A stretch of DNA of 64,000 nt from Mesorhizobium sp. INR15 (lineage in GTDB: Bacteria > Pseudomonadota > Alphaproteobacteria > Rhizobiales > Rhizobiaceae), in NCBI RefSeq assembly GCF_015500075.1, contig NZ_CP045496.1, forward strand, positions 3,048,001-3,112,000, in the 5' to 3' direction. Both the position numbers and the translations under genes were made by a program. Of the stretch, positions 27,090 through 35,098 are shown one piece after another (position 1 is the stretch's first letter; each line of letters starts with the position of its first letter). The notes under the pieces are model-generated. The model saw only the letters and a list, made by a program, of their open reading frames with translations, did no database searches and was not told where the DNA came from.

Positions 27090-27360
27090 CAAAAATATGC
27101 TGCGACTGATTGCGGCTACATAAACCACTGCGTGCGAACCCCTATGTAAGAAGTCGAGGATCGAGGCTTGTGGTGCCCAGCGGACTGGTGCCTGGCAGCG
27201 TGCTCAAGTTGCTGAATGGGGCCGTTTGTTCGCGCGGTCCCGTCGTCACTATACCATGCGGAATGTCTCATAAAGCCTTATGTTTATGCTGTTTTATGCG
27301 AATCTTCTGCTTGTGGCTGAAGCGTCGCCGTGCCCGTTTTCGAGCGCAGGAGATATCAGG

Positions 27361-27456
27361 ATGCGCTCGCTTTCCTATGTTTATCCGATCGCGCCTGGGG
27401 CGTCTTTTGTTTCCGCAGATCACAGCGTGGAAATGGCCTTGGTGATCGCCCTGTGA
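27361..27456 (+). CDS. Possible 31-codon leader or small protein
   Basis: ATG at 27361 follows AGGAGATATCAGG, a good ribosome site. The frame encodes 31 residues (beginning MRSLSYVYPIAPGASF, ending MALVIAL) and stops 20 bases before operator 2. It may be chance. If translated, it would be a small hydrophobic peptide or a leader for the binding-protein operon. Confidence 0.25.
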   Translation: MRSLSYVYPIAPGASFVSADHSVEMALVIAL

Positions 27457-27475
27457 AAATGACTGTAATTTTATG

Positions 27476-27489
27476 TTGCAATATTACAA
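27476..27489. promoter_or_regulatory. Operator candidate 2 for the hybrid regulator
   Basis: TTGCAATATTACAA, 94 bases upstream of the binding-protein start. With site 1 it gives a shared pattern TTGyAATwTTACAA, one per divergent operon. Confidence 0.6.
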
Positions 27490-27582
27490 AAAATAATTAC
27501 GGTTTCGGCCTGTCACATGGATCGCGTGGGGCTGCCCGAAGGCTATGGCAGGCGTGATCGCCAAGAAAACAAGGGAACAATC

Positions 27583-28851
27583 ATGATGTCGTCCGCGTCG
27601 CGTTACGCTCTTTCGGTACTGACCTTAACCACCGGCCTGACCGCCTTTGCCGGCGCCAGCCTCGCTTCCGAACTCACCTTCTGGTCCATGTGGAACGAGC
27701 CGGAGCCGCAGGCCGAGGCGCTGCGCACCATCATGGACGCCTATACAAAGGCGCATCCCGAGACGACGTTCAAGGTTGTGTGGAACGGCCGCCAGAACCA
27801 GACCAAGCTGCGCGGCGCGCTGCAGGCTGGAACGCAGGTCGACTTCATGGACCAGGACGGCGACCAGCTGGCCGGCGGCCTGCAGAAGCAGGGCCAGGCG
27901 TATCAGCTCGACGAGGCGCTCGGCGACGGTTTCAAGGACACGCTGCTGCCCGGCGCCTATGACATCTACGCCGAGGGCGGCAAGCATTTCCAGATCCCCT
28001 ACGTCTACAACACCGTCAACTTCTGGTACGACAAGGAGATCATGAAGGCTGCCGGCGTCACGGCGCCGAAGACCTGGACGGAACTGCTCGCCGTCTGCGA
28101 CGCGGTCAAGAAGACCGGCAAGCATGCGCTGGTCGTCGAGGGCAACGACACCGCCTACACGCTGCTCTACTTCTCCAATCTCATGGAACGTGAGCTCGGG
28201 CCGAATGCGGTCGTCAAGACCTTCGAGGACAAGTCGGGCAAGGCCTGGCTCGACCCGGCGGTCCTCGATTCGGCCAAGAAGGCCTACAGCCTGTGGGACA
28301 ATTGCATTGCCGCCGACGCGCGCGGCTTCCAGTACCCGGCGGGCCAGCAGACGATTGCGCTGGGCGACTCGATGGCCGAACTGGTTGGCTCCTGGCTGCC
28401 GACCGAGCTCAGCTCGTCAACCGGCAGCGATTTTGCCTGGGGCGCCTTCAATTTCCCGGAAGTCGAGGGCGGCAAGGGCAAGCAGACCGACCTGCAGGTG
28501 GCGCTGCTGTCGATGATGGTGCTGAAGACAGCGCCGCATCCGAAGGAAGCGATCGACTTCCTGAAATACCTGACCAGCCCGGAAGCGCAGAAGGTGCTGG
28601 TTGAAAAGGGCGGCGTCGGCGTGACCGCCAAGGGCGTGGCCTGGCCGGCGGTGCTGGCCGATGCCTACACGGCGGCGCAGAACGCCACCACGCTGACCAA
28701 CATCTATGGCGGCATGAGCATCAACTACGCCGATTTCTACACGACGAAATTCGCGCCCGAGCACAACAAGATGTTCCTCGGCCAGGTCACTCCGGAGGAC
28801 TTCGTCAAGATGATGTCTGAGGAAACCAAGAAGTACTGGGAAGGCAAATAG
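27583..28851 (+). CDS. Sugar ABC transporter substrate-binding protein (family 1)
   Basis: A 422-residue periplasmic binding protein. A signal peptide (residues 1-29, ending AGASLAS before ELTFWSMWN) precedes a MalE-like fold with WNGRQNQTKLRGALQAG and FQIPYVYNTVNFWYDKEIMKAAG near the hinge and ligand face. It would capture an amino sugar or its oligomer. The start is taken at the first of two ATGs (27583), behind AAGGGA. A strong hairpin follows before the permease genes. Confidence 0.9.
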   Translation: MMSSASRYALSVLTLTTGLTAFAGASLASELTFWSMWNEPEPQAEALRTIMDAYTKAHPETTFKVVWNGRQNQTKLRGALQAGTQVDFMDQDGDQLAGGLQKQGQAYQLDEALGDGFKDTLLPGAYDIYAEGGKHFQIPYVYNTVNFWYDKEIMKAAGVTAPKTWTELLAVCDAVKKTGKHALVVEGNDTAYTLLYFSNLMERELGPNAVVKTFEDKSGKAWLDPAVLDSAKKAYSLWDNCIAADARGFQYPAGQQTIALGDSMAELVGSWLPTELSSSTGSDFAWGAFNFPEVEGGKGKQTDLQVALLSMMVLKTAPHPKEAIDFLKYLTSPEAQKVLVEKGGVGVTAKGVAWPAVLADAYTAAQNATTLTNIYGGMSINYADFYTTKFAPEHNKMFLGQVTPEDFVKMMSEETKKYWEGK

Positions 28852-28869
28852 GCCTTCGGATCTTCCATT

Positions 28870-28907
28870 CCGTGGAGCGGCCGTTTCCATGCCGCTCCAC
28901 GGCTTTT
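28870..28907 (+). terminator. Strong hairpin with short T run between binding protein and permease genes
   Basis: CCGTGGAGCGGC and GCCGCTCCACGG make a perfect 12-bp stem with a 9-base loop, followed by CTTTT. It could end most transcripts after the binding-protein gene and let a minority reach the permeases. Confidence 0.75.
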
Positions 28908-28957
28908 CCCAGGCATGAAACAGGTCAGCCGATGGGCCTTGTCAGAGGTAAAATCTA

Positions 28958-29839
28958 ATGCGCCGACGCATGGTGGCGGTCTTCCTGGCCCCGGCATTGA
29001 TCCTGTATCTGGGCTTTGTCGTGCTGCCGGCGCTGCAGGCCTTCTATCTCTCCTTCTTCCAGACATCCGGCTTCAAGGACCAGGAGAAGTGGGTCGGCTT
29101 CGGCAACTACGTGCAACTGGCCGGCGACCCCGTGTTCTGGCTGGCGGTGACGCATATGCTGCTGATCCTGCTGGTTGGCGGCGTGGCGGTGTTCGGCTTC
29201 GCCTTCCTGTTCACCATGCTGGTCAATTCGGGCCTGTGGGGCAAGAAACTGTTCCGCGCCCTGATCTTCATGCCCAACATCATCGCCATGGTCGGCCTGT
29301 CGACCTTCTGGTCCTTCGTCTTCATGCCACGCTACGGACTGTTGACCAATTTCTTCAAGTCGCTCGGGCTGGATAGCCTGGCCAGCGTGGCGTGGACGGC
29401 GCCGGAACATGTGTTCTGGGCGATGCTGGTCGGCGTCGTCTGGATCTTTGCCGGCTTCTTCACCATCCTGATCTTGGCCGGCGCCGACAAGATCCCGACC
29501 GACATGTTCGACGCGGCGCGCATCGAGGGCGCCAGCAATAGGCAGATGTTCCGTTTGATCACCGTGCCGATGATCTGGGACGTGATCGTCATCACGCTGG
29601 TTCTGTGGGTGATCGAAGCCATCAAAATGATGGAATATCCCTATGCGTTCGGTGGCCCCAACATCGACCAGAACCTTTATACGCCGGCGATCTACCTGTT
29701 CATCATGGGCTTCGGCCAGCGCGATCCGGTCTACCAGCTTGGCTATGCCACGGCGATCGGCGTCGCCATGTTCGTCTTCACCATCGTTGCCGTGCTGATC
29801 GTCAGCGGCGTGTCGCGCCGCGAACGGGTGGAGTTCTAG
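28958..29839 (+). CDS. Sugar ABC transporter permease (MalF/UgpA type)
   Basis: A 293-residue permease with about six membrane helices and the EAA loop around DAARIEGASNRQMFRLITVPMIW, which contacts the ATPase. The N terminus (MRRRMVAVFLAPALILYLGF) is basic and enters the membrane directly. Its partner permease begins at the base after its stop codon, so the two are translated together. Confidence 0.9.
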   Translation: MRRRMVAVFLAPALILYLGFVVLPALQAFYLSFFQTSGFKDQEKWVGFGNYVQLAGDPVFWLAVTHMLLILLVGGVAVFGFAFLFTMLVNSGLWGKKLFRALIFMPNIIAMVGLSTFWSFVFMPRYGLLTNFFKSLGLDSLASVAWTAPEHVFWAMLVGVVWIFAGFFTILILAGADKIPTDMFDAARIEGASNRQMFRLITVPMIWDVIVITLVLWVIEAIKMMEYPYAFGGPNIDQNLYTPAIYLFIMGFGQRDPVYQLGYATAIGVAMFVFTIVAVLIVSGVSRRERVEF

Positions 29840-30685
29840 ATGCGTGCGTCCCTGATGGCGGCTTCGCCGAAGAAACTGCTTGCCTATCTGATCCTGGGCG
29901 CCTGGAGCGGGCTGTCGGTCTTCCTGGTGGTCTGGGTGATCATGGCCTCGCTGAAGAACACGCGCGGCCTGTTCGGCCAGCCATGGAGCCTGCCGACCAG
30001 CCCGGTGTTCGAAAACTATGTGAAGGCCTGGGTCTCCAACCGGTTCGAGCACTATTTCCTCAACAGTTTCCTCGTTGTCTCCTGCTCGGTGGTGGCGCTG
30101 CTTCTGGTGGCGGTGCCCGCCGCCTATGTGCTCAGCCGTGGCCAGTTCAAAGGCCGCAAGACGCTGCTCAACTTCTTCATCTTCGGCATGGGCGTGCCGA
30201 TTCCGCTGCTGTTCATCCCGCTGGTGGTGCTGACGACGGAGCTTGGCATCGTCGACACGCTGGTCGGCCTCGGCATCGTCTATGTCTCGATCGCGCTGCC
30301 CTTCACCATCTACGTGCTGCAGGGCTTCTTCTCGTCACTGCCGTCGGAGCTTGAATCGGCCGCCATCATCGACGGCTGCTCGGACTGGCAGGTGTTCTGG
30401 CATGTCATGCTGCCGCTGGCCGCACCCGGCGCGGCGACGGTCGCCATCCTCAATTTCGTGGCGCTGTGGAACGAGTACCAGATCTCGCTGGTGCTGATTA
30501 ACAGCCCGGAAAACCGCACCTTGTCGCTCGGCATCTATTCCCTGATCACCTCGATGCAATATTCGGGCGGCAACTGGCCCGGCCTGTTCGCCGGCGTCAC
30601 CATCGTCATGGTGCCGACCGTTGCCCTCTACATCTTCCTGTCGGAGCGCATGATCAGCGGCATCACCATGGGTGGTGTGAAGTGA
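29840..30685 (+). CDS. Sugar ABC transporter permease (MalG/UgpE type)
   Basis: A 281-residue second permease with the EAA loop in ELESAAIIDGCSDWQVFWHVMLPLAAPG and about six membrane helices. It starts directly after the stop of the first permease. Forms the heterodimeric channel with it. The next gene, gatZ, begins 8 bases after its stop. Confidence 0.9.
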   Translation: MRASLMAASPKKLLAYLILGAWSGLSVFLVVWVIMASLKNTRGLFGQPWSLPTSPVFENYVKAWVSNRFEHYFLNSFLVVSCSVVALLLVAVPAAYVLSRGQFKGRKTLLNFFIFGMGVPIPLLFIPLVVLTTELGIVDTLVGLGIVYVSIALPFTIYVLQGFFSSLPSELESAAIIDGCSDWQVFWHVMLPLAAPGAATVAILNFVALWNEYQISLVLINSPENRTLSLGIYSLITSMQYSGGNWPGLFAGVTIVMVPTVALYIFLSERMISGITMGGVK

Positions 30686-30693
30686 GGGGCGGC

Positions 30694-31974
30694 ATGAAGG
30701 CCGATCTCAAGAGCTTCATCCGCCGCAACCGCGCCGGCCAGCCGGTGGCGGTGCCCTCGGTCTGCTCGTCGCATCCCGATGTCATCGCTGCTTCGGCAAT
30801 GCTCGCGCATGAATATGATGTGCCACTCCTGATCGAGGCGACCAGCAACCAGGTCAACCAGTTTGGCGGCTATACCGGCATGCGGGCGGCGGACTTCATC
30901 GGCTTCGTCTCAGGCATTTGTGCCAAGGCTGGACTACCGCGCGACCAGATCATTTTCGGCGGTGATCATCTTGGCCCACAGGTGTGGCGCGCCGAGGCCG
31001 CCGACACCGCGATGGCGCATGCGCGCGAGCTTTTGAAAAGTTTTGTCGAGGCCGGCTTCACCAAGATTCACCTCGACTGTTCGGAAGGCTGCCGGGGTGA
31101 GGCGGCTCAGGTCAGCGATGCCGTCAGCGCCGAACGCACGGCGGCACTGGCGAAAGTGTGCGAAGAGAATGCACCCGATGCCGGATCGTTGAGCTACATC
31201 GTCGGCACCGAAGTGCCGCCGCCCGGCGGGGCGCGTGCCGGCGACGACGGCATCGTCGCGACATCGCCCGACAGCGCCCGCGCCACACTCGCCGCGCAGC
31301 GCGGCGCCATCGAACGGCATGTGTCCGGCAAGGCCTGGGACCGGGTCATTGGCCTGGTGGTGCAGCCCGGCCTCGAATTCTCGGCCAACGACGTGCATCG
31401 CTTCGACAGCGGCGCGCCAGATCTTCTCTCGGCGGTGCTGACGGATCACCCGCATCTGGCCTTCGAGGCCCATTCCACCGACTACCAGCGCCCGGACGTT
31501 TTTCCGGAACTGGCACGGCGGCATTTCGCCATCCTCAAGGTCGGCCCGGCGCTGACCTTCGCCTACCGCCAGGCCATCTACGCGCTGGACCACATCGGCG
31601 CCTGGTATGGCTCGTCCGACCGCAGGAATCCGCTGCCGGCGACGATGGACGCGCTGATGCTGGCCGAGTCGGCGCATTGGGCAAAGCACTATACCGGCAG
31701 CGCCGCCGAGGTGCACCGCTTGCGCCATTTCGGCTATGCCGACCGCATCCGCTACTATTGGCCAAAGGCGGAGGGTGCTGTCAGGGCGGTGATCGGCGGG
31801 CTGGAGCAAACCAGCCCCGAGCCGCCGCTGATCGAACAGTATTTCGCCCCGGCGGTAATGGCGCGTGCCGAGACCTTGCAAGGCGCCGGCGCCAGCTGGC
31901 CGCGCGCGCTGATCCTGGCCCAGATCCAGGAAGCGCTGCTGCCCTATTTCGCCTGCTATGGCGAGGGCGGCTGA
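30694..31974 (+). CDS. gatZ: GatZ/KbaZ family protein (tagatose-bisphosphate aldolase accessory or C4-epimerase)
   Basis: 426 residues of the GatZ/KbaZ/AgaZ family, with motifs IEATSNQVNQFGGYTGM, FGGDHLGPQVW, VGTEVPPPGG, FEAHSTDYQ and LKVGPALTFAYRQAIYALD. In enterobacteria GatZ supports the catalytic aldolase subunit GatY. No GatY and no tagatose-6-P kinase are visible here, while some family members are reported to epimerise tagatose and fructose (or their 6-phosphates) at C4. That activity would complete the pathway from AgaS to fructose-6-P. Start ATG 30694 has AGGGG upstream, preferred to the overlapping GTG at 30682. Confidence 0.85.
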   Translation: MKADLKSFIRRNRAGQPVAVPSVCSSHPDVIAASAMLAHEYDVPLLIEATSNQVNQFGGYTGMRAADFIGFVSGICAKAGLPRDQIIFGGDHLGPQVWRAEAADTAMAHARELLKSFVEAGFTKIHLDCSEGCRGEAAQVSDAVSAERTAALAKVCEENAPDAGSLSYIVGTEVPPPGGARAGDDGIVATSPDSARATLAAQRGAIERHVSGKAWDRVIGLVVQPGLEFSANDVHRFDSGAPDLLSAVLTDHPHLAFEAHSTDYQRPDVFPELARRHFAILKVGPALTFAYRQAIYALDHIGAWYGSSDRRNPLPATMDALMLAESAHWAKHYTGSAAEVHRLRHFGYADRIRYYWPKAEGAVRAVIGGLEQTSPEPPLIEQYFAPAVMARAETLQGAGASWPRALILAQIQEALLPYFACYGEGG

Positions 31975-31999
31975 CGGCTGAGCCGAGAGACCGCGCCGT

Positions 32000-33217
32000 C
32001 TACTGCGCGCCGCCGATCCAGTCGACCAGAAGCGCGGCCACGCCGAACACCGCGCCGGTGGCGCAGACTAGAGGCCACCCACCCCAGGCCCAGGTGATGC
32101 CGGCCAGCATGGAACCAATGGCGCCGCCGATGAAGAAGATGCCGACGAACAGGCCGTTGAGGCGGCCGCGTGCCGTGGGCTGAAGCAGGTTGATGGCGCG
32201 GCGGCCAAGCGTCTGATCACCGGTGACGCCGATATCGAGCAGCACGGCGCTGACGCCCATCAGCACCAGCGGCCACCATGACGGCCCATCGGACCCGGCC
32301 CAGGCGGCCAGCGCCAGCGCGCCGATCAGCACGAGATGGCAGGCGATGGTCGCCGGCCGCGTCCAGCCTCGGTCACCGGCCCGGCCGAACAAAGGCGTGA
32401 CCACGGCGCCACCGGCGCCAACCAGCGCGAAGAGTGCGATGCCGCGCTGCCCAAGGCCGAAGGGCGGCAGTGCCAGGCGAAGCGCCACGGCTGTCCAGAA
32501 CAGGCTGAACGCGGCCATCACCAGGCTTGCCGTCAGGGCGCGCCGCCGCAGCACGGGTTCATCTTTGAGCAGGCGCAGCAGCGACGCGATCAACGCGCCA
32601 TAGGAGGATTTCGCCGCCGGCCTGCGCCGTGGCAAGGTGAAGGCGAGCACGATGGTGAGCAGCACGAGAGCCGCCGCGCTGAGGCCATAGAAGGCCCGCC
32701 AGCCCCAGGCATCGGCGACGAGGCTGGCCAGTGGGCGCGCCAGCAGGATGCCGGCCATCAACCCGCTCATGACATCGCCGATGACGCGGCCATCCTGTCC
32801 GGGCGGCGCCATCGAAGCGGCGATCGGCACGAGGATCTGGATCGCCGAGCAGGCAGCACCCAGAATGAACAGGACGATCAGCAGCGAGGCAGCGGTGGGC
32901 GCGAATGCCGCGATGCCGGCCGCCAATGCCGCCGCGATCAGCATGCGCATGATCAGTGTGCGGTTTTCGGAGAGATCGGCCAGCGGCACCAGGAAGAACA
33001 GGCCGGCGGCATAGCCGAGCAGCGTGGCCATGGCGACAAGCCCGACGCCCGCGGCGCTGGCGCCCAGTGAAGGGCCGATCAGGCCGACCAGTGTCTGCGG
33101 CGCGAACAGGTTGGTGACGATAACGCCGACGGCGGTGGCAAACAGCAGCGTCTGCGCACCGGTGATGGTCTCGGCGGGCAGGCGCTCGCACAACTGGCCG
33201 TCATTCATTCCGGGCAT
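32000..33217 (-). CDS. MFS efflux transporter
   Basis: 405 residues with about 12 hydrophobic helices and the MFS loop motif between helices 2 and 3 (PLADLSENRTLIMR). It resembles the YgaY/multidrug-type exporters. It diverges from a LysR gene that probably controls it; the 90-base space between them contains a LysR-type dyad. Substrate unknown. A second ATG at 33208 could be the true start. Confidence 0.85.
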   Translation of the reverse strand: MPGMNDGQLCERLPAETITGAQTLLFATAVGVIVTNLFAPQTLVGLIGPSLGASAAGVGLVAMATLLGYAAGLFFLVPLADLSENRTLIMRMLIAAALAAGIAAFAPTAASLLIVLFILGAACSAIQILVPIAASMAPPGQDGRVIGDVMSGLMAGILLARPLASLVADAWGWRAFYGLSAAALVLLTIVLAFTLPRRRPAAKSSYGALIASLLRLLKDEPVLRRRALTASLVMAAFSLFWTAVALRLALPPFGLGQRGIALFALVGAGGAVVTPLFGRAGDRGWTRPATIACHLVLIGALALAAWAGSDGPSWWPLVLMGVSAVLLDIGVTGDQTLGRRAINLLQPTARGRLNGLFVGIFFIGGAIGSMLAGITWAWGGWPLVCATGAVFGVAALLVDWIGGAQ

Positions 33218-33277
33218 GGTTAGTCCTCGAATTGCATATCGTTAGAGGACTTTATGCCAAAGCATTATCATGCTACA

Positions 33278-33293
33278 ATTCAATCAATTGAAT
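33278..33293. promoter_or_regulatory. LysR-type operator candidate
   Basis: ATTCAATCAATTGAAT, an imperfect dyad containing the T-N11-A pattern, between the MFS and LysR genes and 15-20 bases from the LysR start. It fits a site for autoregulation and control of the exporter. Confidence 0.45.
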
Positions 33294-33307
33294 AATGATT
33301 ATGCGAG

Positions 33308-34222
33308 ATGCGCATGAATATCCATGATCTCGAGGCCTTCGTGGCCGTGGTGGAAACCGGCTCGATCGTCGGCGCCTCGGCCCGGCTCAACCTCACCCAG
33401 CCCGGCGTGACGCGCCGTATCCAGAACCTGGAGGAGGGGCTGTCGACGGCACTGCTTGACCGCCAGTCGAAGCCGCTGAAACCGACCGCTTCCGGGCGCG
33501 AGGCCTATGAGCATGGCCGCCGCGTGCTGCGCTCGCTGGAGGACCTCAAGGCGGGCGTGTCGCCCGCCGGCGAGGTCAAGGGCGAGTTCCGTCTCGGCAT
33601 CATGCCTTATCTCTCGGACGCGGCACTTGCGCTGCCACTCGACTCCTTGCGCGCCACCTATCCGCGACTGACGCTGCGCATCACCTCCGGCTGGTCGCCA
33701 AGGCTGGTCGAACAAGTGGCGCGCAGCGAACTTGACGCCGTGGCCGTCTGCCTGGCCGATGGCATCGATCCGCCGGACGAACTGGTCCGTGACGATCTCG
33801 GCGTGCAGTCGGTGCTGCTGGTCGCTGCTCCCGGGCTCGGCGTGCCGAGGCCAGCCAGTCTTGCCGAGCTGTCACGTTTTCCATGGGTGATGAACGAAAA
33901 CGGCTGCGGCTTTCGCGCCTTCATCCGTCACAGTTTCGAGGCGGCACGGCTGCCCTTTCAGGTCGGCGTCGAGGCATTGAGCGCGGACCTTCGCATGTCG
34001 CTGGCGGCGCGCGGCCATGGCATAGGCATCGTCACCCCCGGCGCTTTCGCCGGCAGCCCCTGGCGGGATGCGGTCGAGATCATCGACTGCCCGGATTTTC
34101 GGCCGCGAGTGCGCGCATGGCTGCTGCATCGGCCACCGGCGGGCCGGCTCAGCCGGCCCATCGCGCTGTTTCGCGACGCGCTGCTCGAAGGGCTCAAGGT
34201 GCCGATGCCGCTGGTTTCGTAA
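33308..34222 (+). CDS. LysR family transcriptional regulator
   Basis: 304 residues: an N-terminal HTH (MNIHDLEAFVAVVETGSI, then SARLNLTQPGVTRRIQNLE) and a periplasmic-binding-like effector domain from about residue 90. It begins at 33308 or at the second ATG six bases later. Its divergent neighbour, an MFS exporter, is the likely target. Confidence 0.88.
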   Translation: MRMNIHDLEAFVAVVETGSIVGASARLNLTQPGVTRRIQNLEEGLSTALLDRQSKPLKPTASGREAYEHGRRVLRSLEDLKAGVSPAGEVKGEFRLGIMPYLSDAALALPLDSLRATYPRLTLRITSGWSPRLVEQVARSELDAVAVCLADGIDPPDELVRDDLGVQSVLLVAAPGLGVPRPASLAELSRFPWVMNENGCGFRAFIRHSFEAARLPFQVGVEALSADLRMSLAARGHGIGIVTPGAFAGSPWRDAVEIIDCPDFRPRVRAWLLHRPPAGRLSRPIALFRDALLEGLKVPMPLVS

Positions 34223-34302
34223 CTGGGCGGGCTGCTGCTGGGCCGACCTTGCCGTGCGTATTCTCAAGTGGCAAACATGGCTGGAAGGATCGAGGCGCTA
34301 CA

Positions 34303-35034
34303 ATGAGCAAGACCCTGTCCGGCACCGCCGCTTCAGCTGGCAAATCCGTGCGGCGCAAAGCGGCCATGGCGCTGACCGAGGCGCTGGTTGCCCGCACCTT
34401 GCACGTGGTCGAGGATGCCGGGCCGACGCCCGGCCTGGTCTACATGACCGATGCCGACTACGCGCGCTTCCGCGACGAGGTGCTGGCTGGAGCACCGCCT
34501 GGACCGCTGAAGCTTTTCGCCTATGGGTCGCTGCTGTGGAAGCCGGTGGGCGAACTCAAAGGCGGCGAGCGGGCGGTGGCGACCGGCTGGCATCGCTCGT
34601 TCTGTTTCTCGGTGAAGCGCTTTCGGGGCACGGAGGAGCAGCCAGGCCTGATGATGGCGCTCGATCGCGGCGGACAGTGCCAGGGCATGGTGTTCGATAT
34701 CGCCGAGCCGGTCGAGGATAATCTCGAAGCGCTGCTGCGCCGCGAGATGACCATCTTGCCCGCCGTCAACGTGCCGCGCTGGCTGCAAGTCAGAACCGCT
34801 GACGGTGTCTCGCGCGCTCTCGGCTTCGTCGTCGATCCGGTCAATCCGCGCTATGTCGGCAAGATGGACAAGCAGGCGATCGCGGCAACGCTGGCCAAGG
34901 CAGTCGGCCATTGGGGATCAGGTGCCGAATATCTGTTCGAGACCATCCGCCATCTCGAAGCCTGCGGCATCCGCGACCGCAATCTGTGGCAATTGCAGGC
35001 ACTCGTGGCCGAGGAGATCGAGCAGAAGCGATAA
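34303..35034 (+). CDS. ChaC-like gamma-glutamylcyclotransferase
   Basis: 243 residues. The cyclotransferase fold begins near residue 65 with the phosphate/substrate loop LFAYGSLLWKP, followed by RSFCFSVKRFRGTEEQPGLMMALDRGG and the region of the catalytic glutamate (EALLRREM). ChaC enzymes split glutathione or gamma-glutamyl peptides to 5-oxoproline. The first 60 residues are an extra basic N-terminal segment. ATG 34303 is the first start outside the upstream LysR frame. Confidence 0.85.
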   Translation: MSKTLSGTAASAGKSVRRKAAMALTEALVARTLHVVEDAGPTPGLVYMTDADYARFRDEVLAGAPPGPLKLFAYGSLLWKPVGELKGGERAVATGWHRSFCFSVKRFRGTEEQPGLMMALDRGGQCQGMVFDIAEPVEDNLEALLRREMTILPAVNVPRWLQVRTADGVSRALGFVVDPVNPRYVGKMDKQAIAATLAKAVGHWGSGAEYLFETIRHLEACGIRDRNLWQLQALVAEEIEQKR

Positions 35035-35098
35035 TTTAATGAATTGAAAATAGTTGTGGTCCAACGATGACCTGAAGCATCGGGCGTGTGGGCCAACA

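Larger units (their letters stand above)
27014..27582. promoter_or_regulatory. Divergent promoter region of the amino sugar operons
   Basis: This 569-base gap is unusually AT-rich at both ends and separates the ATPase-led operon from the binding-protein gene. It holds two matching 14-bp near-palindromes, half-site-like TGTAATT copies at about 27064 and 27463, a CATAA-AGCC-TTATG dyad near 27270, and one short frame with a ribosome site (27361-27456). No larger gene is credible here. Confidence 0.6.
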
